5,010 nucleotides of DNA from Nocardioides sp. (lineage in GTDB: Bacteria; Actinomycetota; Actinomycetes; Propionibacteriales; Nocardioidaceae). Every line of letters starts with the position of its first letter. Position 1 is the stretch's first letter. The position numbers were made by a program, and so were the translations under genes. The notes under the pieces were generated by a model. The model saw nothing but the letters and a program-made list of their open reading frames with translations, did no database searches and was not told where the DNA came from. The stretch is taken from NCBI GenBank assembly GCA_021166815.1, contig JAJPEO010000336.1, forward strand, positions 1 to 5,010, in the 5' to 3' direction. Below, piece by piece: positions 1 to 4,993 of this stretch.

Positions 1-428
1 GCGTAGATCTTGAGCGACTCCCAGGCCGACGGGAAGACGTCCCACGAGGTCGGGACGATGCGCTTGTACTGGCCCGTGGCGAACAGCATCGTCACGTAGA
101 AGAGGCCGTTGAGGACCCACAGGACGGTGAAGAGACCGTGCCAGTGGCGACCCAGGCCGGGGTTGCGCTTGCCCGGCAGGGTCAGCCACGACGGGGGCTC
201 GAGCTCGTCGTCGTGAGCCGTGTAGGCGCCCTCCTCGGGGGGCACCACGCGCTTGGTGAACTTGATCCACTCGGTCCCCGGGCCGCAGTCGTTGCGCCAG
301 TAGAAGCGCGGGTGCGTCGCGATGATCTGCCATCCCGAACGCAACAACAGCCCGATGAGGAAGAAGTTGATCAGGTGACTGGCCCGGAGCCAGAACGGAA
401 AGTCGTCCATGGCCCGATTAAAGCCCAT
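1..428 (-). CDS. Cytochrome b/b6-domain membrane protein, N-terminal part (cut by window edge)
   Basis: The 142 visible codons read as the N-terminus of a heme-b membrane protein of the cytochrome b561/formate dehydrogenase gamma-like kind. In actinobacteria such proteins serve molybdopterin oxidoreductases, sometimes as a fusion. A first hydrophobic segment lies near residues 15-31 and contains His18. A hydrophilic loop with RFYW (41-44) and PGTEW (50-54) follows. RHWHGLF (94-100) then opens a second hydrophobic segment at about 99-117. His95 and His97 are candidate heme ligands. The motif FATGQYKRIVPTSW (116-129) fits what I remember of this family. I chose ATG 428 because CGGA lies about 5 nt upstream; ATG 410 (MDDFPFW) is in frame but has no ribosome site. 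A Crp-like dyad sits 30-45 bp upstream. The C-terminal part, which would show whether a molybdopterin domain is fused, is outside the window. The family call is from recall; the exact electron partner is unknown. Confidence 0.75.
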   Translation of the reverse strand, partial: MGFNRAMDDFPFWLRASHLINFFLIGLLLRSGWQIIATHPRFYWRNDCGPGTEWIKFTKRVVPPEEGAYTAHDDELEPPSWLTLPGKRNPGLGRHWHGLFTVLWVLNGLFYVTMLFATGQYKRIVPTSWDVFPSAWESLKIY

Positions 429-457
429 GAATTCCGTGAAAAAGCCCGATTCGCGAT

Positions 458-473
458 TGTGAACACGATCACG
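458..473. promoter_or_regulatory. Candidate Crp/GlxR-type operator
   Basis: The site reads TGTGA, then six bases (ACACGA), then TCACG. This matches 9 of the 10 defined bases of the TGTGA-N6-TCACA consensus shared by Crp and actinobacterial GlxR/Crp proteins. The flanking T457 and A474 extend the dyad by one pair. It lies 30 bp upstream of the preferred start of the minus-strand cytochrome gene and downstream of the epimerase terminator-like hairpin, so the cytochrome gene is the likely target. An overlapping alternative palindrome, GAT-N-GTG-AA-CAC-N-ATC, is centred at 455-470. The cytochrome-type target suits a Crp respiratory regulon, but this is inference. Confidence 0.5.
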
Positions 474-498
474 AGCCCTTCGGCGAAACAGTGCCCCA

Positions 499-521
499 TC
501 CGGCCCTTGACGTGGGCCGGA
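499..521 (-). terminator. Hairpin after the epimerase gene (probable terminator)
   Basis: Perfect 8-bp arms TCCGGCCC and GGGCCGGA flank a 7-nt loop, starting one base after the epimerase stop codon (525-523). On the minus strand it is followed by TGGGGCACTGTTT, so there is no strong T-tract. GC-rich actinobacterial terminators often lack one. It would separate epimerase transcription from the downstream cytochrome gene. Confidence 0.55.
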
Positions 522-522
522 C

Positions 523-984
523 TCAGTGGTCCGCGGCGGGCTCCACCAGCTCCACGAGAACACCGCCGGCATCCTTGGGGTGGATGAAGTTCACGCGGCT
601 GTCGGAGGTGCCGCGCTTGGGTGCGTCGTAGAGCAGCCGCAGGCCGCGCTCGCGCAGGACGTCGGCGACGTGCTCCACGTCCTCGACGCGGAACGCCAGC
701 TGCTGGATGCCGGGGCCGTTGCGGTCCAGGAACTTCGCGATCGTGGAGGCGGGGGAGAGCGGGGCGAGCAGCTGGATGGCCGAGCCGGAGTCGCCCACGC
801 CCACCATGGCCTCGCGCACGCCCTGCTCCTCGTTGGTCTCCTCGTGCAGGACCTGCATGCCGTAGGCGTCGCGGTAGAAGGCCATCGCCTCGTCGAGGTC
901 GGCCACGGCGATCCCGACGTGGTCGATGGCGGTGAACAGGTGCTGGACGTCGCTCAGGGACTCGGGGGTGCTCATGGGCTCCAT
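523..984 (-). CDS. mce: Methylmalonyl-CoA epimerase
   Basis: This 153-aa cytosolic enzyme of the vicinal oxygen chelate (VOC) superfamily interconverts (2S)- and (2R)-methylmalonyl-CoA. It links propionyl-CoA carboxylase to the B12-dependent mutase. The two VOC repeats span about residues 19-74 and 91-149. Visible motifs are IDHVGIAV (20-27, His22), NEEQGVREAM (51-60), IQLLAP (70-75, Gln71), the stretch after NFIHPKD (132-138) and VLVELVEP (142-149, Glu145). His22, Gln71 and Glu145 fit three of the four known metal ligands. At the expected second-half His, the protein has GPGIQQ (90-95), a form I recall from the mycobacterial homologue Rv1322A. ATG 984 gives MEPMSTP. ATG 975 is equally possible because GGAG lies 3 nt before it. 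The gene is transcribed away from the thiolase-meaB unit. The family assignment is firm and the start is uncertain. Confidence 0.93.
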   Translation of the reverse strand: MEPMSTPESLSDVQHLFTAIDHVGIAVADLDEAMAFYRDAYGMQVLHEETNEEQGVREAMVGVGDSGSAIQLLAPLSPASTIAKFLDRNGPGIQQLAFRVEDVEHVADVLRERGLRLLYDAPKRGTSDSRVNFIHPKDAGGVLVELVEPAADH

Positions 985-1148
985 CTTCGGCGACGGGCGG
1001 CTCGGGACGCGAGTGCCTGTGACCGTCGCCTCATCGGTTGTGGCCCGGACACCCTGCCGCGCGGACCGCCGGGCTGGGTATCGTCGGCAGGAGGGGCGCG
1101 CTCGCGTCCCGGCATCTGCTTGCCCGACTTCTTGCTTGGAGGCACCCC
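985..1148. other. Divergent intergenic region between epimerase and thiolase genes
   Basis: This 164-bp region should hold promoters for both divergent units. I find no convincing -35/-10 pair in either direction. TATCGT (1079-1084) resembles a plus-strand -10 but has no matching -35. Two dyads precede the thiolase: CCTGCCG/CGGCAGG (1053-1059 and 1085-1091), and GGGGCGCG/CGCGTCCC (1093-1100 and 1103-1110, one G-T pair). In such GC-rich sequence both could be chance. Confidence 0.6.
1138..1142 (+). promoter_or_regulatory. Ribosome binding site of the thiolase gene
   Basis: GGAGG lies 6 nt before ATG 1149. It decides this start against the in-frame ATG 1038, which would add 37 residues unlike any thiolase N-terminus. 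Confidence 0.85.
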
Positions 1149-2336
1149 ATGTCCGGATCGGTGATCATCGCCGGAGCCCGCACCCCCATCGGCCGCCTGC
1201 TCGGCGGCCTCAAGGACCAGACCGCCTCCGACCTGGGCGGCGTCGCCATCGAGGGTGCCCTGGCCAAGGCCGGCGTCTCGGGTGACCAGGTCGACTACGT
1301 GATCATGGGCCAGGTCATCCAGGCCGGCTCGGGCCAGATCACGGCCCGTCAGGCCGCGGTCAAGGGCGGCATCCCGATGACCGTCCCCGCCATCACCATC
1401 AACAAGGTGTGCCTCTCCGGCATCAACGCCATCGCGCTGGCCGATCAGCTCATCCGCGCCGGTGAGCACGAGATCGTCGTCGCCGGCGGCATGGAGTCGA
1501 TGACCCAGGCCCCGCACCTGCTCCCGAAGTCCCGCGAGGGCTTCAAGTACGGCGACACCGCCCTGGTCGACTCGATGGCCTACGACGCCCTCTACGACCA
1601 GTTCACCGACCAGGCCATGGGTGGCCTCACCGAGCAGTGCAACGCCGCCGGCGCCAACCTCACCCGCGAGGAGCAGGACGAGTTCTCGGCGCAGTCGCAC
1701 CAGCGTGCGGCCGAGGCGTGGAAGAACGGCCTGTTCGACGACGAGGTCGTCCCGGTCACCATCAAGTCCCGCCGCGGCGACGTCGTCGTCAGCCAGGACG
1801 AGGGCGTGCGCGGCGAGACCACCGCGGAGTCCCTCGGCGCCCTGCGCCCGGCCTTCGCCAAGGACGGCACCATCACCGCCGGCTCGTCCTCGCAGATCTC
1901 CGACGGCGCCTGCGCCGTGGTGGTCATGAGCAAGGCCAAGGCCGAGGAGCTCGGCCTGGAGTGGCTCGCCGAGATCGGCGCGTCCGGCCAGGTCGCCGGC
2001 CCCGACTCCACCCTGCAGCTCCAGCCGGCCCGGGCGATCGAGAAGGCCGCGGAGAAGGAGGGCATCGCCGTCTCCGACATCGACCTCTTCGAGCTCAACG
2101 AGGCGTTCGCCGCCGTCGGCATCGAGTCGGCCCGCCAGCTCGGCGTGGGCCAGGACAAGGTCAACGTCAACGGTGGCGCCATCGCCATCGGCCACCCGGT
2201 CGGCGTCTCCGGCGCGCGCATCGTGCTGCACCTGGCGCTCGAGCTCAAGCGCCGTGGCGGCGGCATCGGCGCCGCTGCGCTGTGCGGTGGCGGCGGCCAG
2301 GGCGACGCCCTGATCATCCGCGTGCCCCAGGCCTGA
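1149..2336 (+). CDS. Acetyl-CoA C-acetyltransferase (thiolase, FadA4-like)
   Basis: This 395-aa cytosolic thiolase should catalyse acetoacetyl-CoA + CoA to and from two acetyl-CoA. Catalytic residues fall at family positions. Nucleophile Cys88 is in NKVCLSG (85-91). NEAF is at 317-320, His349 is in GHPVGVSG (348-355), and the second active-site Cys379 is in CGGGGQG (379-385). The length matches the usual 390-395 aa. The [10 protein letters not shown] loop (245-254) and DSTLQLQPA (286-294) differ from the ASGINDGA and GPVPA forms of classical biosynthetic thiolases. They resemble what I remember of Mycobacterium tuberculosis FadA4. ATG 1149 follows a good GGAGG. The gene is the first of a two-gene unit with meaB, 8 nt downstream. 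Codons are almost all G/C-ending, consistent with high expression. A 3-ketoacyl-CoA thiolase with longer substrates cannot be excluded. Confidence 0.93.
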   Translation: MSGSVIIAGARTPIGRLLGGLKDQTASDLGGVAIEGALAKAGVSGDQVDYVIMGQVIQAGSGQITARQAAVKGGIPMTVPAITINKVCLSGINAIALADQLIRAGEHEIVVAGGMESMTQAPHLLPKSREGFKYGDTALVDSMAYDALYDQFTDQAMGGLTEQCNAAGANLTREEQDEFSAQSHQRAAEAWKNGLFDDEVVPVTIKSRRGDVVVSQDEGVRGETTAESLGALRPAFAKDGTITAGSSSQISDGACAVVVMSKAKAEELGLEWLAEIGASGQVAGPDSTLQLQPARAIEKAAEKEGIAVSDIDLFELNEAFAAVGIESARQLGVGQDKVNVNGGAIAIGHPVGVSGARIVLHLALELKRRGGGIGAAALCGGGGQGDALIIRVPQA

Positions 2337-2344
2337 CCTCCCAC

Positions 2345-3322
2345 GTGACACGTCGCTCCACCGCCTCGGTCCCGGAACTCGTCGCCCGCGCGCGCGAGGG
2401 CCAGGCCGGGGCGGTGGCTCGTCTCATCAGTCTCGTCGAGGACGCCTCGCCGCTGCTGCGCGAGGTGATGACGGCGTTGGCCCCCCACGGCGGACGCGCC
2501 CACGTCGTGGGCATCACCGGCAGTCCCGGAGTCGGCAAGTCGACGTCGACCAACGCCCTGGTCTCCGCGCTGCGGCGCGCAGGGAAGCGCGTCGGCGTGC
2601 TCGCCGTCGACCCGTCCTCCCCGTTCTCGGGAGGTGCCCTGCTGGGTGATCGCATCCGCATGCAGGAGCACGCCCTCGACCCCGAGGTCTACATCCGGTC
2701 GATGGGGTCGCGCGGGCACCTCGGCGGACTGTCCTGGTCCACCCCGCAGGCCGTACGCGTCCTCGACGCCGCCGGGTGCGACGTCGTGATCATCGAGACC
2801 GTCGGGGTCGGCCAGAGCGAGGTCGAGATCGCGGGGCTGGCCGACACCACCCTGGTCCTGCTCGCGCCCGGCATGGGTGACGGCATCCAGGCGGCGAAGG
2901 CAGGCATCCTGGAGATCGGCGACATCTATGTCGTCAACAAGGCCGATCGCGAGGGTGCCGACCGCGTCCGCCGGGAGCTGCGGACCATGCTCTCGATGGC
3001 ACAGCGCCCCGAAGGTGCCTGGAAGCCACCGATCGTCAAGACCGTCGCCCAGCGCGGCGAGGGGGTCGACGAGCTGGTGCGCGAGATCGAGCGCCACGAG
3101 GCCTGGCTCGCCGAGACCGGCGAGCTGGCGCGTCGCCGTGCGGCACGCGCCCGCCACGAGGTGGAGGCGATCGCCGTCGCCACCCTGCGCGAGCGCTGGG
3201 GCGAGCTCGACGGGGACTCAGGCCTCGACGACCTCGCCGCACGCGTGGCGGCGGGGGAGGCAGATCCCTACTCCGCCGCGGAGGAGTTGCTCGAATCACG
3301 TGCGTGGGCGCAGCGCGCCTGA
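2345..3322 (+). CDS. meaB: Methylmalonyl-CoA mutase-associated GTPase MeaB
   Basis: This 325-aa G3E-family P-loop GTPase protects methylmalonyl-CoA mutase and gates loading of its adenosylcobalamin cofactor. Motifs, numbered from the GTG start: Walker A GSPGVGKS (59-66); DPSSPFSGGALLGDRIRM (89-106), strongly diagnostic of MeaB/ArgK; a Walker B-like strand DVVIIETVGVGQ (146-157); the mobile-loop region APGMGDGIQAAKAG (174-187); and base-specificity motif NKAD (198-201). The C-terminal part, about 250-322, is Arg/Glu-rich and helical-looking, suited to the family's dimerisation arm. GTG 2345 is the first usable start after the thiolase stop. No Shine-Dalgarno is visible there, so translational coupling to the thiolase is likely. 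A later in-frame GTG near 2412 would remove conserved N-terminal helices. The name ArgK is historical, and nothing suggests arginine transport. Confidence 0.95.
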   Translation: MTRRSTASVPELVARAREGQAGAVARLISLVEDASPLLREVMTALAPHGGRAHVVGITGSPGVGKSTSTNALVSALRRAGKRVGVLAVDPSSPFSGGALLGDRIRMQEHALDPEVYIRSMGSRGHLGGLSWSTPQAVRVLDAAGCDVVIIETVGVGQSEVEIAGLADTTLVLLAPGMGDGIQAAKAGILEIGDIYVVNKADREGADRVRRELRTMLSMAQRPEGAWKPPIVKTVAQRGEGVDELVREIERHEAWLAETGELARRRAARARHEVEAIAVATLRERWGELDGDSGLDDLAARVAAGEADPYSAAEELLESRAWAQRA

Positions 3323-3334
3323 CGTGCGGCACCG

Positions 3335-3360
3335 CCGCCGAGTGGTAGACACTTCGGCGG
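3335..3360 (+). terminator. Hairpin after meaB (probable terminator)
   Basis: Arms CCGCCGA (3335-3341) and TCGGCGG (3354-3360) continue inward as GTG/CAC, with one bulged T (3353) and the loop GTAGA. The moderately T-rich TTCATGTT follows. It lies 12 nt after the meaB stop and before the small membrane protein gene, so it probably ends or attenuates the thiolase-meaB transcript. The loop also contains TAGACA (3346-3351), which resembles an actinobacterial -10 box, so a promoter for the next unit could overlap here. Confidence 0.5.
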
Positions 3361-3378
3361 TTCATGTTCAGCTGTCTC

Positions 3379-3384
3379 GGGAGG
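3379..3384 (+). promoter_or_regulatory. Ribosome binding site of the small membrane protein gene
   Basis: GGGAGG is placed 7 nt before ATG 3392, an optimal spacing. This is the main evidence that the 55-codon reading frame is translated. Confidence 0.8.
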
Positions 3385-3391
3385 TTTCACC

Positions 3392-3559
3392 ATGGACGCC
3401 AAGAAGCTCGTGCTGGTCGTTCTCGTCCTGTTCCTCGGCTTCTGGCTGTTCAACGACCCCAACGGCCTGGCTGACTCCACCTCGTCGGCTGCCCAGTCGA
3501 TCGGGACCCTCACCGCGCAGGTGTTCCGCGCCCTGATCAGCTTCATCGGCTCGTTCTGA
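3392..3559 (+). CDS. Small single-span membrane protein, function unknown
   Basis: This 55-aa reading frame begins MDAKKL and has a hydrophobic segment at about residues 6-20 (LVLVVLVLFLGFWLF), enough for one membrane span. NDPNGLAD (21-28) and a Ser/Ala/Thr-rich stretch follow. A second amphipathic or hydrophobic tail, FRALISFIGSF (45-55), ends the protein. The lysines at 4-5 before the span suggest an N-in orientation, or an uncleaved signal anchor; I see no clear signal peptidase site. Evidence that it is real: an excellent GGGAGG site, G/C-biased third positions, and tight linkage (8 nt) to the PH-like protein gene downstream. I have an impression that similar short proteins with a DP-G-(L/F)-A motif after the span occur in other actinobacteria, but I cannot name a family. 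I assign no function. Confidence 0.82.
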   Translation: MDAKKLVLVVLVLFLGFWLFNDPNGLADSTSSAAQSIGTLTAQVFRALISFIGSF

Positions 3560-3567
3560 CCCACGCC

Positions 3568-4086
3568 GTGCTCCCCGACCCCGACATCCGGCGCCACCTG
3601 CTGCGCGAGGAGGGCGAGGTCATCGTCGACGAGGTGCGCCACCACTGGGTGGTGTTCGTCGTCCCCGTGATCGAGGCGACCGTCGCCGTCGCCGTGCTCG
3701 GGGCCTCGGCGCTGGTGCGCGTCGACCTGGCGTGGGTGCCCCTCGCGGTGGGCCTGGCCCTGTTGGGCCACGCGGCGTGGCGGGCGTTGGGCGAGCACAT
3801 GGACCGGTTCGTGATCACCAACATGCGGGTGTTCCGGGTCCACGGCGTGTTCTCGCGCCAGCTGGCCACGATGCCGCTCACGCGCATCCTCGACATCACC
3901 GTGCGCCGGCCGCTGCAGGGGCGCGTGCTGGGCTACGGGCACTTCTGCTTCGAATCGGCGGCCCAGGAGCAGGGGCTGCGCGACATCCGCTTCGTGGGCC
4001 GGCCCGACGAGCGTGACCTGTCGATCCAGCGCGTGGTGCAGCGCTCCGGCCTACGAGGTCGCCGGCAGGACCAGCACTACAACTAG
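3568..4086 (+). CDS. Membrane protein with bacterial PH-like (YdbS/bPH2-type) domain
   Basis: This 172-aa protein has a short N-terminal cytoplasmic stretch (MLPDPDIRRHLL, then EEGEVIVDEVRHHW). Two predicted membrane helices follow at about 27-49 and 54-73. The cytoplasmic PH-like domain at about 78-157 starts with HMDRFVITNMRVFRVHGVFSRQ (first residues 77-80). The pattern D-R-(F/Y)-x-(I/V)-T-N-x-R-(V/L), followed by a beta-rich run containing PLTRILDITV (103-112), is typical of DUF304/bPH2 proteins. These are poorly characterised and often membrane-associated. Start GTG 3568 lies 8 nt after the stop of the 55-aa protein, with no visible Shine-Dalgarno, implying coupled translation and a joint role. 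Its TAG overlaps the stop of the convergent SDR-like gene. The domain call rests on motif recognition; no substrate or partner is known. Confidence 0.82.
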   Translation: MLPDPDIRRHLLREEGEVIVDEVRHHWVVFVVPVIEATVAVAVLGASALVRVDLAWVPLAVGLALLGHAAWRALGEHMDRFVITNMRVFRVHGVFSRQLATMPLTRILDITVRRPLQGRVLGYGHFCFESAAQEQGLRDIRFVGRPDERDLSIQRVVQRSGLRGRRQDQHYN

Positions 4087-4814
4087 GCGACGCGCAGCGT
4101 CTGACCGGTGATGCGGACCGCCGCGTCGCTGGCCAGGAAGAGCGCCGAGTCCGCGACCGACGTGGCCAGGCTCTGGCCCGGCTGGGTGCGGACCATGGTC
4201 GTGCCCTCGAGGTGGGTGCGCGAGGCCGCCAGGCTCGGGGCGAACTGGCGGGGGAGCAGGCCCCGCGGCGCCTCGACGATGCTGTTGACCCGGATGCCGA
4301 TGCCGGCGCAGTTGTCGGCGGCGCGCTCGGTGCCCTGTGCGATCGCGGCGGTGCTGTCCGCGGAGGGGTCGGCCACCTCGAGCCACCGGCGCACCGCGCC
4401 GGTCTGGATCACGCAGCCACCGCCCGGAACCAGGCTCTGGCTCAGCTTGAGGCGCAGGCGGGTGGTCAGGAAGGTCGGGCCGAGCATGCCCGAGCGCACG
4501 GCCTCGGCGATGAAGGACTGCTCGCTGGGCGGCAGGCCGTACGGGAGGTTGGCGCCGGCGGCCAGGACCAGCACGTCGACAGCGCCCACGCTCGCAGCGA
4601 GGTTGTCGATGGAGTTCTGGCGGGCGAGGTTGACCGTCTCGTACTCGAAGCGGTCGAGGGCGCTGTCGTAGAGCTCGCGCAGCATCATCGTGCCGGTGAC
4701 GGTGACCGAGGCACCGGCGTCGGCGAAGGCCGTGGCGATCGTGTGGCCGGTGCCACGGGTACCCCCTACGACGAGCACCTGGTAGCCGGTGAAGTCGTGT
4801 GCCACAGAACTCAT
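4083..4814 (-). CDS. SDR-family oxidoreductase-like protein lacking the catalytic Tyr-Lys
   Basis: This 243-aa Rossmann-fold protein resembles short-chain dehydrogenases/reductases. The glycine-rich nucleotide loop is VGGTRGTG (16-23), in place of TGxxxGIG. The NNAG-equivalent is LAAGANL (84-90), the GIRVN strand is at 173-177, and the C-terminal FLASDAAVRITGQTL (226-240) is a typical SDR ending, without the usual final DGG. The active site is abnormal: Thr138 in IQTGAV replaces the Ser, and no Tyr occurs after residue 92. The only Lys in the protein is at 123, before the active-site region. It may be a non-catalytic or divergent SDR, perhaps a sensor or subunit, though a different chemistry is possible. 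ATG 4814 follows GGAGGG at 8 nt. Longer starts at 4865 or 4928 add Arg-rich residues and have no ribosome site. The gene converges on the PH-like protein gene. Confidence 0.82.
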   Translation of the reverse strand: MSSVAHDFTGYQVLVVGGTRGTGHTIATAFADAGASVTVTGTMMLRELYDSALDRFEYETVNLARQNSIDNLAASVGAVDVLVLAAGANLPYGLPPSEQSFIAEAVRSGMLGPTFLTTRLRLKLSQSLVPGGGCVIQTGAVRRWLEVADPSADSTAAIAQGTERAADNCAGIGIRVNSIVEAPRGLLPRQFAPSLAASRTHLEGTTMVRTQPGQSLATSVADSALFLASDAAVRITGQTLRVA

Positions 4815-4822
4815 CGTGTGCG

Positions 4823-4828
4823 CCCTCC
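4823..4828 (-). promoter_or_regulatory. Ribosome binding site of the SDR-like gene
   Basis: On the minus strand GGAGGG is 8 nt before ATG 4814. It selects this start over the in-frame upstream ATGs at 4865 and 4928. Confidence 0.8.
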
Positions 4829-4876
4829 GCGACGTCTCGCCCGCGCGACGGCACGCCCGAGCCATGAAAAAGCGAT

Positions 4877-4892
4877 CGTCGGATGACCGACG
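4877..4892 (-). terminator. Hairpin with T-run in the SDR leader (terminator or attenuator candidate)
   Basis: Perfect 6-bp arms CGTCGG and CCGACG enclose a 4-nt loop. On the minus strand the stem is followed after 5 nt by TTTTT (4871-4867 region). This is the shape of a short intrinsic terminator, 63 bp upstream of the SDR-like start. It could end a gene outside the window or attenuate SDR transcription. Confidence 0.4.
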
Positions 4893-4930
4893 GGTGCTGC
4901 CCGCTCCCCGAGGCAAACACTTGGTCATTT

Positions 4931-4959
4931 TCTACCACGGAGTAACCGGGTGTGGTAGA
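4931..4959. promoter_or_regulatory. Inverted repeat, operator-like
   Basis: Perfect 8-bp arms TCTACCAC (4931-4938) and GTGGTAGA (4952-4959) are separated by 13 bp. The 21-bp centre-to-centre distance puts both arms on the same face of the helix, as for a dimeric regulator. It lies in the comparatively AT-rich part of the gap upstream of the SDR-like gene. On the minus strand the left arm runs into TAGAAAAT, a possible -10. Confidence 0.45.
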
Positions 4960-4977
4960 GGCTGGACGGTCGATTCC

Positions 4978-4993
4978 CCGGATCGTGATCCGG
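4978..4993. promoter_or_regulatory. Compact 16-bp palindrome, operator-like
   Basis: CCGGATC and GATCCGG are perfect 7-bp arms around a 2-bp centre (GT). The centre is too short for a stable full-length RNA hairpin, so a DNA-binding dyad is the more natural reading. A hairpin with a 5-bp stem and 6-nt loop is also possible. Confidence 0.4.

Noticed and set aside
138..587. Plus-strand frame of 149 codons at the left end
   Set aside because: It lies antisense to the cytochrome b-type gene and crosses the Crp-like site and hairpin. The product has Arg/Pro-rich shadow composition.
1079..1084. TATCGT as the -10 box of the thiolase promoter
   Set aside because: No -35-like hexamer is found 16-18 bp upstream, so it is only mentioned within the intergenic entry.
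526..1164. Plus-strand frame of 212 codons opposite the epimerase
   Set aside because: It is the antisense of a clear epimerase and has no ribosome site or recognisable domain.
1637..2344. N-terminal extension of the meaB frame through the thiolase gene
   Set aside because: This part is an Arg/Pro-rich out-of-frame reading of the thiolase. MeaB homology begins just after GTG 2345.
972..2351. Long minus-strand open frame (459 codons) opposite the thiolase
   Set aside because: It is the antisense shadow of a thiolase with intact catalytic motifs. Such frames arise from G/C-biased third positions, and its product is a low-complexity Gly/Ala/Asp/Leu-rich sequence.
1592..3157. Long minus-strand open frame (521 codons) opposite thiolase and meaB
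   Set aside because: It spans two recognisable plus-strand genes and their junction, with no domain, ribosome site or sensible composition.
4815..4928. Longer start for the SDR-like protein at ATG 4928 or 4865
   Set aside because: The extra residues are Arg/Ser-rich and unlike an SDR N-terminus. GGAGGG sits ideally before ATG 4814, and the extension would cover the hairpin with the T-run.
4921..4948. TTGGTC with TAACCG as a rightward promoter
   Set aside because: The -10 match is poor and no gene follows within the window.
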